DNA of 18,064 bases, from positions 1-18,064 of the forward strand of contig SFZC01000066.1 in the NCBI GenBank assembly GCA_004558955.1. Direction: 5' to 3'. Made by a program: the position numbers and the translations under genes. The DNA is from a bacterium (lineage in GTDB: Bacteria; Cyanobacteriota; Vampirovibrionia; Gastranaerophilales; Gastranaerophilaceae). The notes below the pieces were generated by a model. The model was given only the letters and a program-made list of their open reading frames with translations. It ran no database searches and was not told the origin of the DNA. This document shows positions 5,926 to 13,835 of this stretch, in pieces (positions within the stretch are counted from its first letter, which is position 1; the number at the start of each line of letters is the position of its first letter).

Positions 5926-6246
5926 CTATTTAACTTTCCCTCTCAAAAGTAGTGTTAATGCGGCAATACATGCTGTCATAACGGCCGAAACAGTACCCAT
6001 TATGCCGGCTGAAATCATACTTTTCTTATTTAAATCTTTTTTCAATTCATCAACGGTAATTTTTCCGTCCCAAAGTGTTCCGTCAGGTTTGCGACCGCCA
6101 ATACTGATTACGCCGTCTTTTGCTTTTGTGGACGCCATTTTTACTGCAACGTTATTTGCTTTGGATTGTAAGTAATAAGAACCTGCCGCACCGCATAGTA
6201 AGCCTGCTCCGGTCATAATTCCCATACATTTTCCGACACCTGCCAT
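5926..6246 (-). CDS. Small two-helix membrane protein, unknown function
   Basis: I do not recognise a family. The 106-residue product has a Gly/Ala-rich hydrophobic segment near the N-terminus (about 8-26, MGIMTGAGLLCGAAGSYYL) and a second at the C-terminus (about 76-101, ISAGIMGTVSAVMTACIAAL). Between them lies a ~45-residue polar loop with a GRKPDGTLWDGKI turn that could be a small beta hairpin. With both helices crossing, the termini would be on one side and the loop on the other. The N-terminus lacks a typical basic signal-peptide start. The gene is well formed: AGGAGG stands eight bases before ATG, and a TATAAT-like box lies at 6285-6290 on the minus strand. It converges on hpf and shares its terminator, and diverges from the acyltransferase at 6453. 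Confidence 0.7.
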   Translation of the reverse strand: MAGVGKCMGIMTGAGLLCGAAGSYYLQSKANNVAVKMASTKAKDGVISIGGRKPDGTLWDGKITVDELKKDLNKKSMISAGIMGTVSAVMTACIAALTLLLRGKVK

Positions 6247-6284
6247 TATAGTTACCTCCTAACTGACTTAATTGATTTACTTTC

Positions 6285-6290
6285 ATTATA
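6285..6290 (-). promoter_or_regulatory. Candidate -10 box for the small membrane protein
   Basis: A consensus TATAAT lies on the minus strand about 40 bases before the ATG at 6246. No convincing -35 hexamer stands 16-18 bases further upstream. It is listed because the gene is first in its transcription unit and must start nearby. Confidence 0.35.
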
Positions 6291-6342
6291 AAACACTGTT
6301 TTGAAAAATTTTGCCAGTTTATTAAAAAGAATTAACATTCCG

Positions 6343-6446
6343 ACTTTACCCGAAGGACTACTTGCTTTTTCTACTTGATGACTTATGATAAAAGGGTAAA
6401 GTTTTCTTAATTAAGGGTTTTAAATAATTTGTTAGTAGGGTAAAAT
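6343..6446 (+). promoter_or_regulatory. GGGTAAA sites and promoter before the acyltransferase
   Basis: ACTTTACCC (6343-6351) and GGGTAAAGT (6394-6402) are perfect 9-bp inverted copies. A third copy, GGGTAAAAT, lies at 6438-6446, 44 bp after the second. The third includes TAAAAT (6441-6446), a -10-like box followed by AAGTTT and then the ATG at 6453, with no Shine-Dalgarno sequence. The arrangement suggests a regulator whose sites extend onto the promoter, and a transcript that starts at the ATG. Both are inferences. Confidence 0.4.
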
Positions 6447-6452
6447 AAGTTT

Positions 6453-7274
6453 ATGGCAACTGAGGAAAAATTATATTCGGACATTCCGCCGACAAAATTA
6501 AGGAATAAAGAGGAGAAATTTAAACCGGCAAAAACCAACAAATTTTGGTTGACTATTGCCAGCCTATTTTTCTTCAATATGCTACAAAACAGATTTTATG
6601 CTTTTCGTTACAATGGGGTAGAAAATTACACTGAGCGTGATAGTAAATATCCTACAATTTTGTTTGCACCGCATTGCAACTGGTGGGACGGAATTGTTTT
6701 GTACAACACAACACACAGAATTTGTCACAAAGAAATTCGTTTAATGGTTGAAGAATTAAATCGTTTCCCGTTGTTAAGACGTGGCGGAGCATATTCTGTT
6801 AACAAAAAATCCGCTCAATCTGCAATGAAAGCTTTGCAATATTCTGTTGATTTGTTAAGTGATTTGAGAAACGTTCTTTGCATATTCCCGCAAGGAATTA
6901 TCAGACCACCTCATTTCAGACCATTCAAATTCCAAACAGGTTTGACATATATTGCACAAAATGCGGTTAAACGTTACGGCAAAGTGAATTTAATTCCGTT
7001 GTCTATTGATTACTGTTTCTTGAGAGATAACAGACCGGAAGTTATTGTGGATTTCGGCAAACGAATTGAATTGACGGATGCGAATATTGACCGTAAACAT
7101 TATACCGAATTTTTGGAAGCAAAATTGACGGAAACTTGTGATGAACAGTTTAAAAATATTTCGCAAGGCGATATTGACGATTACAAAATTTTGTTTAAAC
7201 AACACTTAAAATGGTACAGACGAATTGAGCAACGTCTAAAAAGCATTGATTTGCCTGATGTCTCAAGTGTGTAA
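6453..7274 (+). CDS. Lysophospholipid acyltransferase, PlsC/LPLAT family
   Basis: The 273-residue product carries the acyltransferase motifs: HCNWWD (74-79, the HX4D catalytic pair His74/Asp79), LMVEELNRFPLLRRGGAYSV (97-116, acceptor binding) and FPQG (145-148). The last has Gln where classical PlsC has Glu (FPEG). A hydrophobic stretch around 31-48 probably attaches it to the inner membrane. Enzymes of this family move acyl groups to lysophosphatidate or related lipids. It could act after PlsY in phospholipid synthesis, but the Gln variant also occurs in subfamilies of uncertain substrate. The ATG at 6453 has no Shine-Dalgarno sequence and stands six bases after a TAAAAT box. It is alone on the plus strand, 90 bases before the next gene. 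Confidence 0.83.
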   Translation: MATEEKLYSDIPPTKLRNKEEKFKPAKTNKFWLTIASLFFFNMLQNRFYAFRYNGVENYTERDSKYPTILFAPHCNWWDGIVLYNTTHRICHKEIRLMVEELNRFPLLRRGGAYSVNKKSAQSAMKALQYSVDLLSDLRNVLCIFPQGIIRPPHFRPFKFQTGLTYIAQNAVKRYGKVNLIPLSIDYCFLRDNRPEVIVDFGKRIELTDANIDRKHYTEFLEAKLTETCDEQFKNISQGDIDDYKILFKQHLKWYRRIEQRLKSIDLPDVSSV

Positions 7275-7307
7275 ATATTTATTACAAAAAAGCTCTTTCG
7301 TGAAATT

Positions 7308-7338
7308 CTTACGCATATAAATTTTTTATATATGTAAG
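7308..7338. other. Long AT-rich hairpin between two plus-strand genes
   Basis: CTTACGCATATAAA (7308-7321) pairs with TTTATATATGTAAG (7325-7338), 14 positions with one mismatch and one G-U, closing on a three-base loop. No T run follows, so it is not a normal intrinsic terminator. It sits 12 bases before the AGGAG (7351-7355) of the 127-residue gene. It could protect the end of the acyltransferase mRNA, act as a DNA operator, or shape the leader of the next gene. Confidence 0.45.
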
Positions 7339-7364
7339 AGATTATACACAAGGAGAGTTTTTTT

Positions 7365-7748
7365 ATGAGTGAACGTGTAGATGACATAAAATCAATTGAT
7401 GAACTGAGAAAAGCACAAGCTGCCTCTCAAATGCAGGGCATGAGTGTTGCAAATTATAGCCAATGGGAGCAAGTTTTAGAAGATTTAGAAACTGCCGGAA
7501 TACAATCCACCGGTAGTTATGAAGGTGATGTAAAATTACACGAGCAAGTTATCGAAAAAATCGAAGCATATATTCAGGAAACCCAAGAGGCTCAACGTCA
7601 ACAAGAGATGAAGGCTCAAAATAATGATGTCACAAAGGTTAATGAAAAAACTTCTAACGATTCCGAGCAAGGTTTAAAAGCAAATGTTGCAAATGCAACA
7701 AGTTCGGTGATTATGGCAGATTATATGAAATATTATCACATGCTTTAG
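7365..7748 (+). CDS. Hypothetical 127-residue soluble protein
   Basis: I do not recognise this protein. It is hydrophilic, with no signal peptide or membrane segment. Residues 9-75 look alpha-helical (DELRKAQAASQMQG, WEQVLEDLETAG, KLHEQVIEKIEAYIQETQEA). Then comes a Gln/Asn/Lys-rich, low-complexity stretch (76-108) and a short C-terminal segment ending SSVIMADYMKYYHML. The gene is credible: AGGAG lies nine bases before the ATG, and composition resembles its neighbours. Its TAG stop overlaps the TAA stop of lepB on the other strand, with no terminator between them. A hairpin upstream (7308-7338) separates it from the acyltransferase. Function and partners are unknown. Confidence 0.65.
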   Translation: MSERVDDIKSIDELRKAQAASQMQGMSVANYSQWEQVLEDLETAGIQSTGSYEGDVKLHEQVIEKIEAYIQETQEAQRQQEMKAQNNDVTKVNEKTSNDSEQGLKANVANATSSVIMADYMKYYHML

Positions 7749-8533
7749 TCAACATTATTTTTCAAATGCGGTAATCTGAAAAATCTTGCAACAAATACTG
7801 CACGACCGACAAATCTGTCACGTTTCAACGTTCCCCAATAACGGCTGTCTAAAGAGTTTCCACGATTGTCACCCATCATAAAATAACTGTCTTTAGGTAC
7901 GATAATCGGACCGCATTTTGCTACGGTATCGCTCATTAGCATAAAATCGCTGACTTCACCCTGTTTAACGCATGGGGTGTAGTCATAAACGCTTTTTATA
8001 TAATCTTCTTCGTATTTTTTGTCGTTGACGTAAACGTATCCTGCACCGTCTTTTTCAAATTTGATTTCGATTTTGTCACCCGGAAGCCCTACAACACGTT
8101 TGATGTAGGCAACATCTTTGCACAAAATTCCCGTCAATCTTGATAATAACGGTAGCGGACTTCTTGATAATTGAGTTGATGGTGGGTAAAATACCATAAT
8201 ATCGCCACGTTTTGGAGTTGTGAAAAATCTTGAATATCTTTCAACAATAATTCTGTCACCTTCAACAAGTGTCGGGTTCATTGAGCCTGACGGAATCCAA
8301 CGGATTTCGCAAACAAAAAATCTTATAACAATAACCATTACAAGTACAAATACAACGGTTTCAATGATGTCACACAAAGAGCTTTTTTTGTATTCCGCAT
8401 ATTTGGGTTCAAAATCATCTAAAAAAAGTTGAACTTTCTCAGGTAATTTCGTTCTTAGCTTTAGCCAAAATGCTGCTTTTTTTTCATTGATACTGTTTTT
8501 ATAATTTTCCCATATTTCGTTTATTTTAGACAT
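7745..8533 (-). CDS. lepB: Signal peptidase I
   Basis: This enzyme removes signal peptides from exported proteins at the outer face of the inner membrane. A membrane helix (about 55-75, IIETVVFVLVMVIVIRFFV) is followed by PSGSMNPTL with the nucleophile Ser84, then YIKRVVGLPGD with the general base Lys145, and the box GDNRGNSLDSRYWG (221-234). All S26 catalytic elements are present. The ~54 residues before the helix are a charged cytoplasmic extension, longer than in many single-helix leader peptidases. The 262-residue length is normal. It is the last gene of the murC-to-lepB operon; its start overlaps the polyprenyl synthase by eight bases, implying coupled translation. Its 3' end overlaps a convergent gene by four bases. 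Confidence 0.95.
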   Translation of the reverse strand: MSKINEIWENYKNSINEKKAAFWLKLRTKLPEKVQLFLDDFEPKYAEYKKSSLCDIIETVVFVLVMVIVIRFFVCEIRWIPSGSMNPTLVEGDRIIVERYSRFFTTPKRGDIMVFYPPSTQLSRSPLPLLSRLTGILCKDVAYIKRVVGLPGDKIEIKFEKDGAGYVYVNDKKYEEDYIKSVYDYTPCVKQGEVSDFMLMSDTVAKCGPIIVPKDSYFMMGDNRGNSLDSRYWGTLKRDRFVGRAVFVARFFRLPHLKNNVD

Positions 8534-9410
8534 TGTTTAAAAGCTCCAAACACCTGTATAATGCCGAACTGTAACTGTTTTCAGGCAACAATTCCAATTC
8601 TTTTTTGGCTTGTTCTATATAATTATTTAACAAACCCTTAGTTTTTTCAATACCGGAAGCATAATTATCCGCTTCTGACCCGAAAATTACCGGAGCATTG
8701 TAAATTCCCGCCTCAATATCGCTGTTTGTCGGTTTGGACTTATCTGTTTCTATCATATTCAGTAAATCATCACGAATTTGGAAGGCTATTCCGATAGCAA
8801 GTCCCAATCGGCTCAGGCTTTTTAAATCATAGTCAGAGATTGTATCAGCTGTTGCACAGGTTAAAAATGCGGTTTCAAACAGATATGCGGTTTTGTTTTT
8901 TGTTTTTTCTATATAATCCTCAAGAGTTCCTTTTTGGAAGCGAGCATAATTTTGTTTAACTTCTCCGACACACATATTTTTTATTGTTTGTGAAAATTGT
9001 TTTGTGATTTCGACATTAGCGATTTTGCATAATTTTTCAAGAGCAACGGAAAGCAAATAATCACCAGAAATTACCGCCAATTTTGAACCAAATTCAAAAG
9101 ATAAAGTCTTTTGCCCACGTCTTAGCGGGCTTTCATCAATAATATCATCGTGAATTAAAGACGCATTATGGACGATTTCAACTATCGATAAAACCTCTAA
9201 TTGCTCATTATTTAAACTCTTTCCGAGTGCTTTTATGTATAAAATCGGTAAAACTTCTCTGAGTCGTTTCGATTTCCCAAGTAAAAATTTTTTCAAAGAC
9301 GAATTTAAAGGTTCGGACAGAGAAATATTTTCAACCATTTTTTGTTCGACAAGGTCGATTTCTGCCGAAACTGATTGTTTAATAACTTGATACTCCTGTT
9401 GAAAACTCAT
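8526..9410 (-). CDS. Polyprenyl diphosphate synthase (trans, IPPS type)
   Basis: The 294-residue product is an E-type isoprenyl diphosphate synthase: GKSKRLREVLPIL (45-57), the first Asp-rich motif LIHDDIIDESPLRRG (86-99, DDIID at 88-92), and KTAYLFETAF. The second Asp-rich motif reads QIRDDLLNMI (211-220), so its final Asp is Asn (DDLLN rather than DDxxD). The following region, KPTNSDIEAGIYNAPVI, replaces the usual GKPVG.DLREGK.TLP.I. It chains isopentenyl diphosphate onto an allylic primer; the product length (quinone side chain or shorter) cannot be told. The gene starts one base after the ftsQ stop and overlaps lepB, so it belongs to the envelope operon. A role in making a lipid carrier would fit that setting, although undecaprenyl diphosphate normally comes from the unrelated cis enzyme UppS. 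Confidence 0.86.
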   Translation of the reverse strand: MSFQQEYQVIKQSVSAEIDLVEQKMVENISLSEPLNSSLKKFLLGKSKRLREVLPILYIKALGKSLNNEQLEVLSIVEIVHNASLIHDDIIDESPLRRGQKTLSFEFGSKLAVISGDYLLSVALEKLCKIANVEITKQFSQTIKNMCVGEVKQNYARFQKGTLEDYIEKTKNKTAYLFETAFLTCATADTISDYDLKSLSRLGLAIGIAFQIRDDLLNMIETDKSKPTNSDIEAGIYNAPVIFGSEADNYASGIEKTKGLLNNYIEQAKKELELLPENSYSSALYRCLELLNNV

Positions 9411-9411
9411 T

Positions 9412-10234
9412 TTATTTAACCTTTTGCAGTTTCAAATAATTAACCTTATCCCAACTCAAATCAATATATTGAATTTTGCTGTCAACATCTGCGATTTGCG
9501 GAAGAATTGTATAAATACGTTTAATTCTTTCATAAACCGTGCTGTCTAAAACGCCCAAGCGGATATTTATTGTATGAATTTTGACAAATACATCGTTAGG
9601 GTTGCGAATATCAATATATTCTACTTTTTCGTTAGAATATGTTTCAACATCTTTGACTATGTGTTCAATTTCTTTAATTTTTTTGACCGAAATATCGTTT
9701 TTCATTCCTTTTGGGGTTGTCAAAATTTTCAAAACATCTTTATCGGGAACATTCATATAGCGTTTGTTTGTAACCAAAACTCCGTCTGAGGTCAGAAACG
9801 CAACAGGTTGTGCTTTCAGGTTTGTTTTTATTAATGCAATAGGAGTTCTTTCCCTGACAATAATTTGCAATCTTGCAGGGAAACCATAACGTCTGACATA
9901 AACTTTTTTGATTACGGGAAGTTTGTAAATCTGACGCATTATCGGGCGAACGCTCACGAAAAATATCGGTAATTTTTTTACTTTAACATCTTTCAAAGAA
10001 TTATAAATAACATAGTCGGGAATGATTTTATTATTCATAATTTCGATATTATCGGTAGGTTTTTTAAAGGTGTCTGACGGCAAATACCATTGCGGAAGTT
10101 TCAAGATAAAATAACAACCGACAAGCAACAAAACTTTTACGTCTTACGGAATGTTTACCGTAGGTGAATTCGTCTTCAAAGTCGTCATAATTATTGCTTG
10201 TTGTGTTGTTATTATTCTCGAAATTTTCAAGCAT
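9412..10234 (-). pseudogene. ftsQ: FtsQ/DivIB cell division protein, one-base frameshift as read
   Basis: The 239-codon frame at 9412-10131 encodes a membrane helix (VLLLVGCYFIL), a POTRA-type domain (PIMRQIYKLPVIKKVYVRRY, RLQIIVRERTPIALI) and an FtsQ domain (FLTSDGVLV..., IEYIDIR-like VEYIDIRNPNDVFVKI, IQYIDLSWDKVNYLKL). FtsQ links early and late divisome proteins in the inner membrane. That frame begins only with TTG codons directly after a stop and has no ribosome site. The true start is very likely ATG at 10234, which overlaps the ddl stop as TAATG and gives an Asn/acidic cytoplasmic tail ending GKHSVRRK. The two frames join if one A is removed from the AAAA at 10135-10138, giving about 274 residues with a normal layout. 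It is either a sequencing or assembly error, a recoding site, or a real lesion in an essential gene; error seems most likely. Confidence 0.8.
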
Positions 10235-11190
10235 TATTTGTTAAGTCCTGCACCGTTCATAATAATTTGTACCAAATTGTCATAACTTATGCCCATAACC
10301 TTTGATTGAGCAGGCAAATCACTTGTTGCAGTCATTCCAGGTGATGTGTTAATTTCAATCACATAAGGAATGCCGTCTTTACTAATCATGAAATCAACTC
10401 TTGAAAGTCCTCTGCAACCTGCTGTTTCGTGTGCCAATACTGCAATATGTTTAACTTTCTTGGTCATTTCTTCGTCTAATTCGGCAGGTAATACAAATTC
10501 TGACATTCCCGGAGTGTATTTTGATTCAAAATCGTACCATTCGTTTTTTGGTCTGATTTCAAGGATTTCTGTCGGAATATTTTTGCCGTCTTTTTCCAAA
10601 ACTCCGACAGTTACGAATGCTCCACTGATAAATTCTTCAATCAAAACATCATCATTATATTTTATAGCAGCATTATAAGCATCTTCCAATTCATCGGGTG
10701 TATTAACTTTTGTCATACCAAAGCTTGAACCTTCAGAAACAGGTTTTGTAAATACAGGATATTTCAAATCCTTAGTCATTTCTTTAACGTCTTCACCTTT
10801 TCTGACAAAAACTGATTTTGCCAAAGGAATTTCAGGGTTAGTTGCCAAAATTCTCTTGGTATATTCTTTATTCATACAAATTGCGGAAGACATAACCCCG
10901 CAACCAGTGTAAGGAATTTGCAAGATTTCCAAAACTCCTTGAATGCAACCGTCCTCACCGTATTTTCCGTGTAAGGCATTATAGGCATAATCATATTTTC
11001 CGTCTTTTAATTTTTGTGCAATATTTTTGTCAACTTCAACAAGTTCGGCATTTTTAAACCCTAATCTTTGCAATGCATCAAAACACCCTTTTCCGGAACG
11101 TCTTGAAACTTCGGCTTCCGAAGACAAGCCTCCGCATAGTACGGCAATTTTTGAATTTTTATCTATTTTACTTTGTATAGTATCTTGCAT
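10234..11190 (-). CDS. ddl: D-alanine--D-alanine ligase
   Basis: Ddl joins two D-alanines with ATP to form the dipeptide that MurF adds to the peptidoglycan precursor. The 318-residue product shows the whole ATP-grasp pattern: GGLSSEAEVSRRSG (20-33), NALHGKYGEDG, YTGCGVMSSAICMNKEYTKRI, the ATP lid region KPVSEGSSFGMTKV, SRVDFMI and the metal- and ligand-binding VIEINTSPGMT. The ATG at 11190 follows GGAAG. The first 28 bases overlap the end of murB, and the stop overlaps the ATG of ftsQ by one base (TAATG). These junctions suggest translational coupling from murC through ftsQ. No missing catalytic residue was noticed. Confidence 0.95.
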   Translation of the reverse strand: MQDTIQSKIDKNSKIAVLCGGLSSEAEVSRRSGKGCFDALQRLGFKNAELVEVDKNIAQKLKDGKYDYAYNALHGKYGEDGCIQGVLEILQIPYTGCGVMSSAICMNKEYTKRILATNPEIPLAKSVFVRKGEDVKEMTKDLKYPVFTKPVSEGSSFGMTKVNTPDELEDAYNAAIKYNDDVLIEEFISGAFVTVGVLEKDGKNIPTEILEIRPKNEWYDFESKYTPGMSEFVLPAELDEEMTKKVKHIAVLAHETAGCRGLSRVDFMISKDGIPYVIEINTSPGMTATSDLPAQSKVMGISYDNLVQIIMNGAGLNK

Positions 11191-12068
11191 AATTCTTCTT
11201 CCTTCTTGTTATTTCCACCCAAAAATCTTATTTCGGGTTCCAATTCTATACCATATTTTTCTTTTACTTTTGAATATAAATCAAACATTAATGTCAAAAC
11301 TTCTGTTGAAGTTCCCTTGTTATTGTTTACGATAAAGTTTGCATGATTTTCCCAAACCTTAACCCCGCCACAGGACATACTTTTTGCTCCGATTGTTTCA
11401 AGTAATATGCCTGCCGATTCCCCTTGCGGATTTTTGAAAATACTGCCACAATTCGGTAATGCCAAAGACGGTTGGTGTTCTTTTCTGAACTTCAAATTTT
11501 GAGCCATTTGTTGTTCGATTTCTTCTTGCGGTTTCGGGGTTAGATTAAATTCCGCTTGCAAAACAAGGATTTTCTCGTCCTGACATCTTGAATGACGATA
11601 ACTGAAATTCATCTCGTCTTTTGTGAATTTTACAACTCCTTTACCTTCTACAAATGCGGTTATGGAAACCAAAGTGTCGCTGATTGCCTGAGAATTTGCC
11701 GAAGCGTTCATACAAACCTCACCACCGACAGCCCCCGGAAATCCTATCATAAACTCAAGTCCCGACAATCCCGCTTTGCAAACTTCTTGCGAAAGTTTCG
11801 GACCTTTTACACCCGCATCTGCAAGGACATGATTTTCGTCAATGACAATGTTTTTCATTTTTGTTGTCAAAATTATTCCACCAGCATATCCGTCAGAAGA
11901 AATCAAAGTGTTAGACAAGTTTCCATAGACGGGTAAATTGGGATTTTGGGTCAAAATCTGTTCAATTTCGGACAAATTTTCAGGGAAAAAAACCTCGCAA
12001 ATTCTTCCTCCGATTTTAAAGGAAGTCAAATTTTTTATATCAAAGTTTTTTTCAGCCTCAATGCTCAT
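11163..12068 (-). CDS. murB: UDP-N-acetylenolpyruvoylglucosamine reductase
   Basis: MurB reduces the enolpyruvyl group with NADPH and FAD to give UDP-N-acetylmuramate. The 301-residue product has NLTSFKIGG (13-21), the FAD-binding block GLSGLEFMIGFPGAVGGEVCMNA (in part, 103-122), FSYRHS with Arg158, the proton donor Ser209 in CGSIFKNP and Glu279 in LEPEIRFLG. The usual glycine-rich GxGSN near residue 50 reads GNLSN, a departure from consensus in an FAD-contact loop. The ordering of elements and lack of the extra type I loop fit the shorter type II MurB. It begins two bases after murC and overlaps ddl by 28 bases in the envelope operon. Confidence 0.94.
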   Translation of the reverse strand: MSIEAEKNFDIKNLTSFKIGGRICEVFFPENLSEIEQILTQNPNLPVYGNLSNTLISSDGYAGGIILTTKMKNIVIDENHVLADAGVKGPKLSQEVCKAGLSGLEFMIGFPGAVGGEVCMNASANSQAISDTLVSITAFVEGKGVVKFTKDEMNFSYRHSRCQDEKILVLQAEFNLTPKPQEEIEQQMAQNLKFRKEHQPSLALPNCGSIFKNPQGESAGILLETIGAKSMSCGGVKVWENHANFIVNNNKGTSTEVLTLMFDLYSKVKEKYGIELEPEIRFLGGNNKKEEELCKILYKVK

Positions 12069-12070
12069 TT

Positions 12071-13468
12071 TTAAACCTTATTTTTGCATAGTGTCATCAA
12101 TTCTTTGCCCAAGTTTGTAATTGTTCCCGCACCAAGTCCGATAACAACGTCACCTGATTTTAGCGTAGGTAACAATTTTTCTGCAACCTCGTGCATGTTG
12201 CCCGTAATGTTTTCACAAGGAATATCAATTTTTTCTTTCAATTCGTTTGTGAAAGCAAGAGAATTAACTCCGTCAATCGGGTCTTCACTTGCTGCAAAAA
12301 CATCTGTTACAACAACTCTATCAACATCTGAAAATACCGTCATAAATTCGTTCCAAAGATTTTGTAGTCTTGTGTATCTGTGTGGTTGGAAAACTGCGAT
12401 AACATTTTTACCTTTGAAGGATTTTGAAGCCGATAAAGTCGCTTTGATTTCTGTCGGGTGATGAGCATAGTCATCATAAATAGAAATTCCGTTGACCTCT
12501 CCGATTTTTTGAAATCTTCTTCCCATGCCTGTAAAGGTTGCAAAATACGGATTTACGAGTTCCATATTTACACCTGATTGATGTAGGGCAGCCCAAACCG
12601 CCAAAGAGTTATACACGTTATGAACACCTTTTAAACAAATTTTTAATCTTGTTTGAAGTTCACCTTTGTATAAAATATCAAAACTTGTATAATCTTCTGC
12701 GTATTCAATGTTTTTCGCACTGTAATCAGTGTTTCCGCCGATTGAATATGTCATAAATTTTGCATTGTTGCCGAGTTCGTGTTCAGTGAAATATTTAACA
12801 AGACGTTTAACCCCGTCATTGTCGGTATTTGCCAAAATAATTCCGTTTGGTCTGATGTTTGAAATAAATTTTTCAAAGGTTTCCAAAATAGAATCCAAAC
12901 CGTTTTTGTAAAAATCCAAATGGTCAGGCTCTAAGTTGTTTACAACTACCATATTTGCAGAATATTTAACAATAGTTCCGTCACTTTCATCAAGTTCCGC
13001 TATAAAATATTTTTCGTTTGTTGCGTTCGCATTAACGTTCAATTCAGGAATAATTCCACCAACAACATAAGACGGCTTCAAACCTGCTTTTTCCATTACA
13101 TAAGAGGCTAAACCGCTTGTTGTGGTTTTTCCGTGAGTACCTGAAAATCCGATGAAAAATTCTTCGTGTTGAGAAATTTCGGCAAGTAAATCAGAACGGT
13201 GCCAAATCGGAAGTCCTAAATCTTTTGCACGCATAAGTTCAGGGTTGTTCTGTCTGATTGCGGTACTTACGATAACAACACAATCATTCGGAACATTTTT
13301 TGCATCGTGTCCGATATGAACCTTCGCACCCAATTCTCTAACTTTTTGTACATACTTGCTGTCATTAATATCCGAGCCTGAAACCTCAAAACCCTTTTGT
13401 AATAAGAATTTTGCGAGTCCGCTCATTCCAACGCCACCAATGGCTATAAAATGATATTTCTTTTTCAA
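12071..13468 (-). CDS. murC: UDP-N-acetylmuramate--L-alanine ligase
   Basis: MurC adds L-alanine to UDP-N-acetylmuramate with ATP, the first amino acid of the peptidoglycan stem peptide. The 465-residue product has the N-terminal Rossmann motif AIGGVGMSGLA (9-19), the ATP loop GFSGTHGKTTT (108-117), the central VVNNLEPDHLDFY and the C-terminal IYDDYAHHPTEI and AVFQPHRYTRL. The length is normal. The start appears to be TTG at 13468, preceded by AGGGA about eight bases upstream; no ATG lies near. It is the first gene of a compact minus-strand operon, murC-murB-ddl-ftsQ-polyprenyl synthase-lepB. A TATAAT (about 13514-13519, minus) lies some 45 bases upstream, with no clear -35 hexamer. Confidence 0.95.
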   Translation of the reverse strand: MKKKYHFIAIGGVGMSGLAKFLLQKGFEVSGSDINDSKYVQKVRELGAKVHIGHDAKNVPNDCVVIVSTAIRQNNPELMRAKDLGLPIWHRSDLLAEISQHEEFFIGFSGTHGKTTTSGLASYVMEKAGLKPSYVVGGIIPELNVNANATNEKYFIAELDESDGTIVKYSANMVVVNNLEPDHLDFYKNGLDSILETFEKFISNIRPNGIILANTDNDGVKRLVKYFTEHELGNNAKFMTYSIGGNTDYSAKNIEYAEDYTSFDILYKGELQTRLKICLKGVHNVYNSLAVWAALHQSGVNMELVNPYFATFTGMGRRFQKIGEVNGISIYDDYAHHPTEIKATLSASKSFKGKNVIAVFQPHRYTRLQNLWNEFMTVFSDVDRVVVTDVFAASEDPIDGVNSLAFTNELKEKIDIPCENITGNMHEVAEKLLPTLKSGDVVIGLGAGTITNLGKELMTLCKNKV

Positions 13469-13792
13469 ATCTTTATCCCTACTATTTATATTGTCCCACT
13501 TCTTCTTATCAATTATAATACTAAAATAGAATTTCTGTCGGAATATTATATTTTTTTAACATTTTTATGTTGAACGGTTTAGTGCAAATTTATCTAGTCG
13601 AAATTGTTTATAATAGTATTTGACCAATCATCTATTAGTGAATTAGGTTAAACCTTGCGTTTGCGGGGCTTGTTGAAGGTATTTTGTGGCAAGAATATTT
13701 TGGAAAAAATACAAGGTATAAAATTTGCAAAATCTAAATCTTGTTATGCCCAAAACAACCAAGTTTGTGTCTTGTAATCTTATTAGGAAACA
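13469..13792. other. Gene-free region between murC and the autotransporter
   Basis: No open frame here looks coding. It must hold the divergent promoters. A TATAAT (about 13514-13519, minus) could serve murC, and a plus-strand TATAAT lies at 13609-13614 without a good -35. Stem-forming pieces are present, such as ACCTT and AAGGT (about 13651-13680) around a G-rich TTGCGTTTGCGGGGC, and the direct repeat AAGGTAT near 13676 and 13714. These could belong to a long leader or small RNA starting near 13621, but I recognise no RNA family. Confidence 0.4.
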
Positions 13793-13822
13793 TTGTTTTC
13801 TTTAAGCTATTTAGGTTATAAT
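13793..13822 (+). promoter_or_regulatory. Candidate promoter for the autotransporter gene
   Basis: TTGTTT (13793-13798) and TATAAT (13817-13822) are 18 bases apart. Transcription would begin near 13829, leaving at most about seven bases before the ATG at 13836, and no Shine-Dalgarno sequence is present. It is thus another gene in this window with a very short predicted leader. Confidence 0.45.
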
Positions 13823-13835
13823 AATAGTAGTTGTT

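Noticed and set aside
5843..6175. 110-codon plus-strand frame opposite the small membrane protein
   Set aside because: It has no ribosome site, begins before the hpf terminator and lies antisense to a better-supported gene with AGGAGG.
10132..10234. A separate small gene upstream of ftsQ
   Set aside because: The ATG frame continues only about 25 codons past the junction into nonsense and joins FtsQ perfectly with a one-base change, so it is the FtsQ N-terminus.
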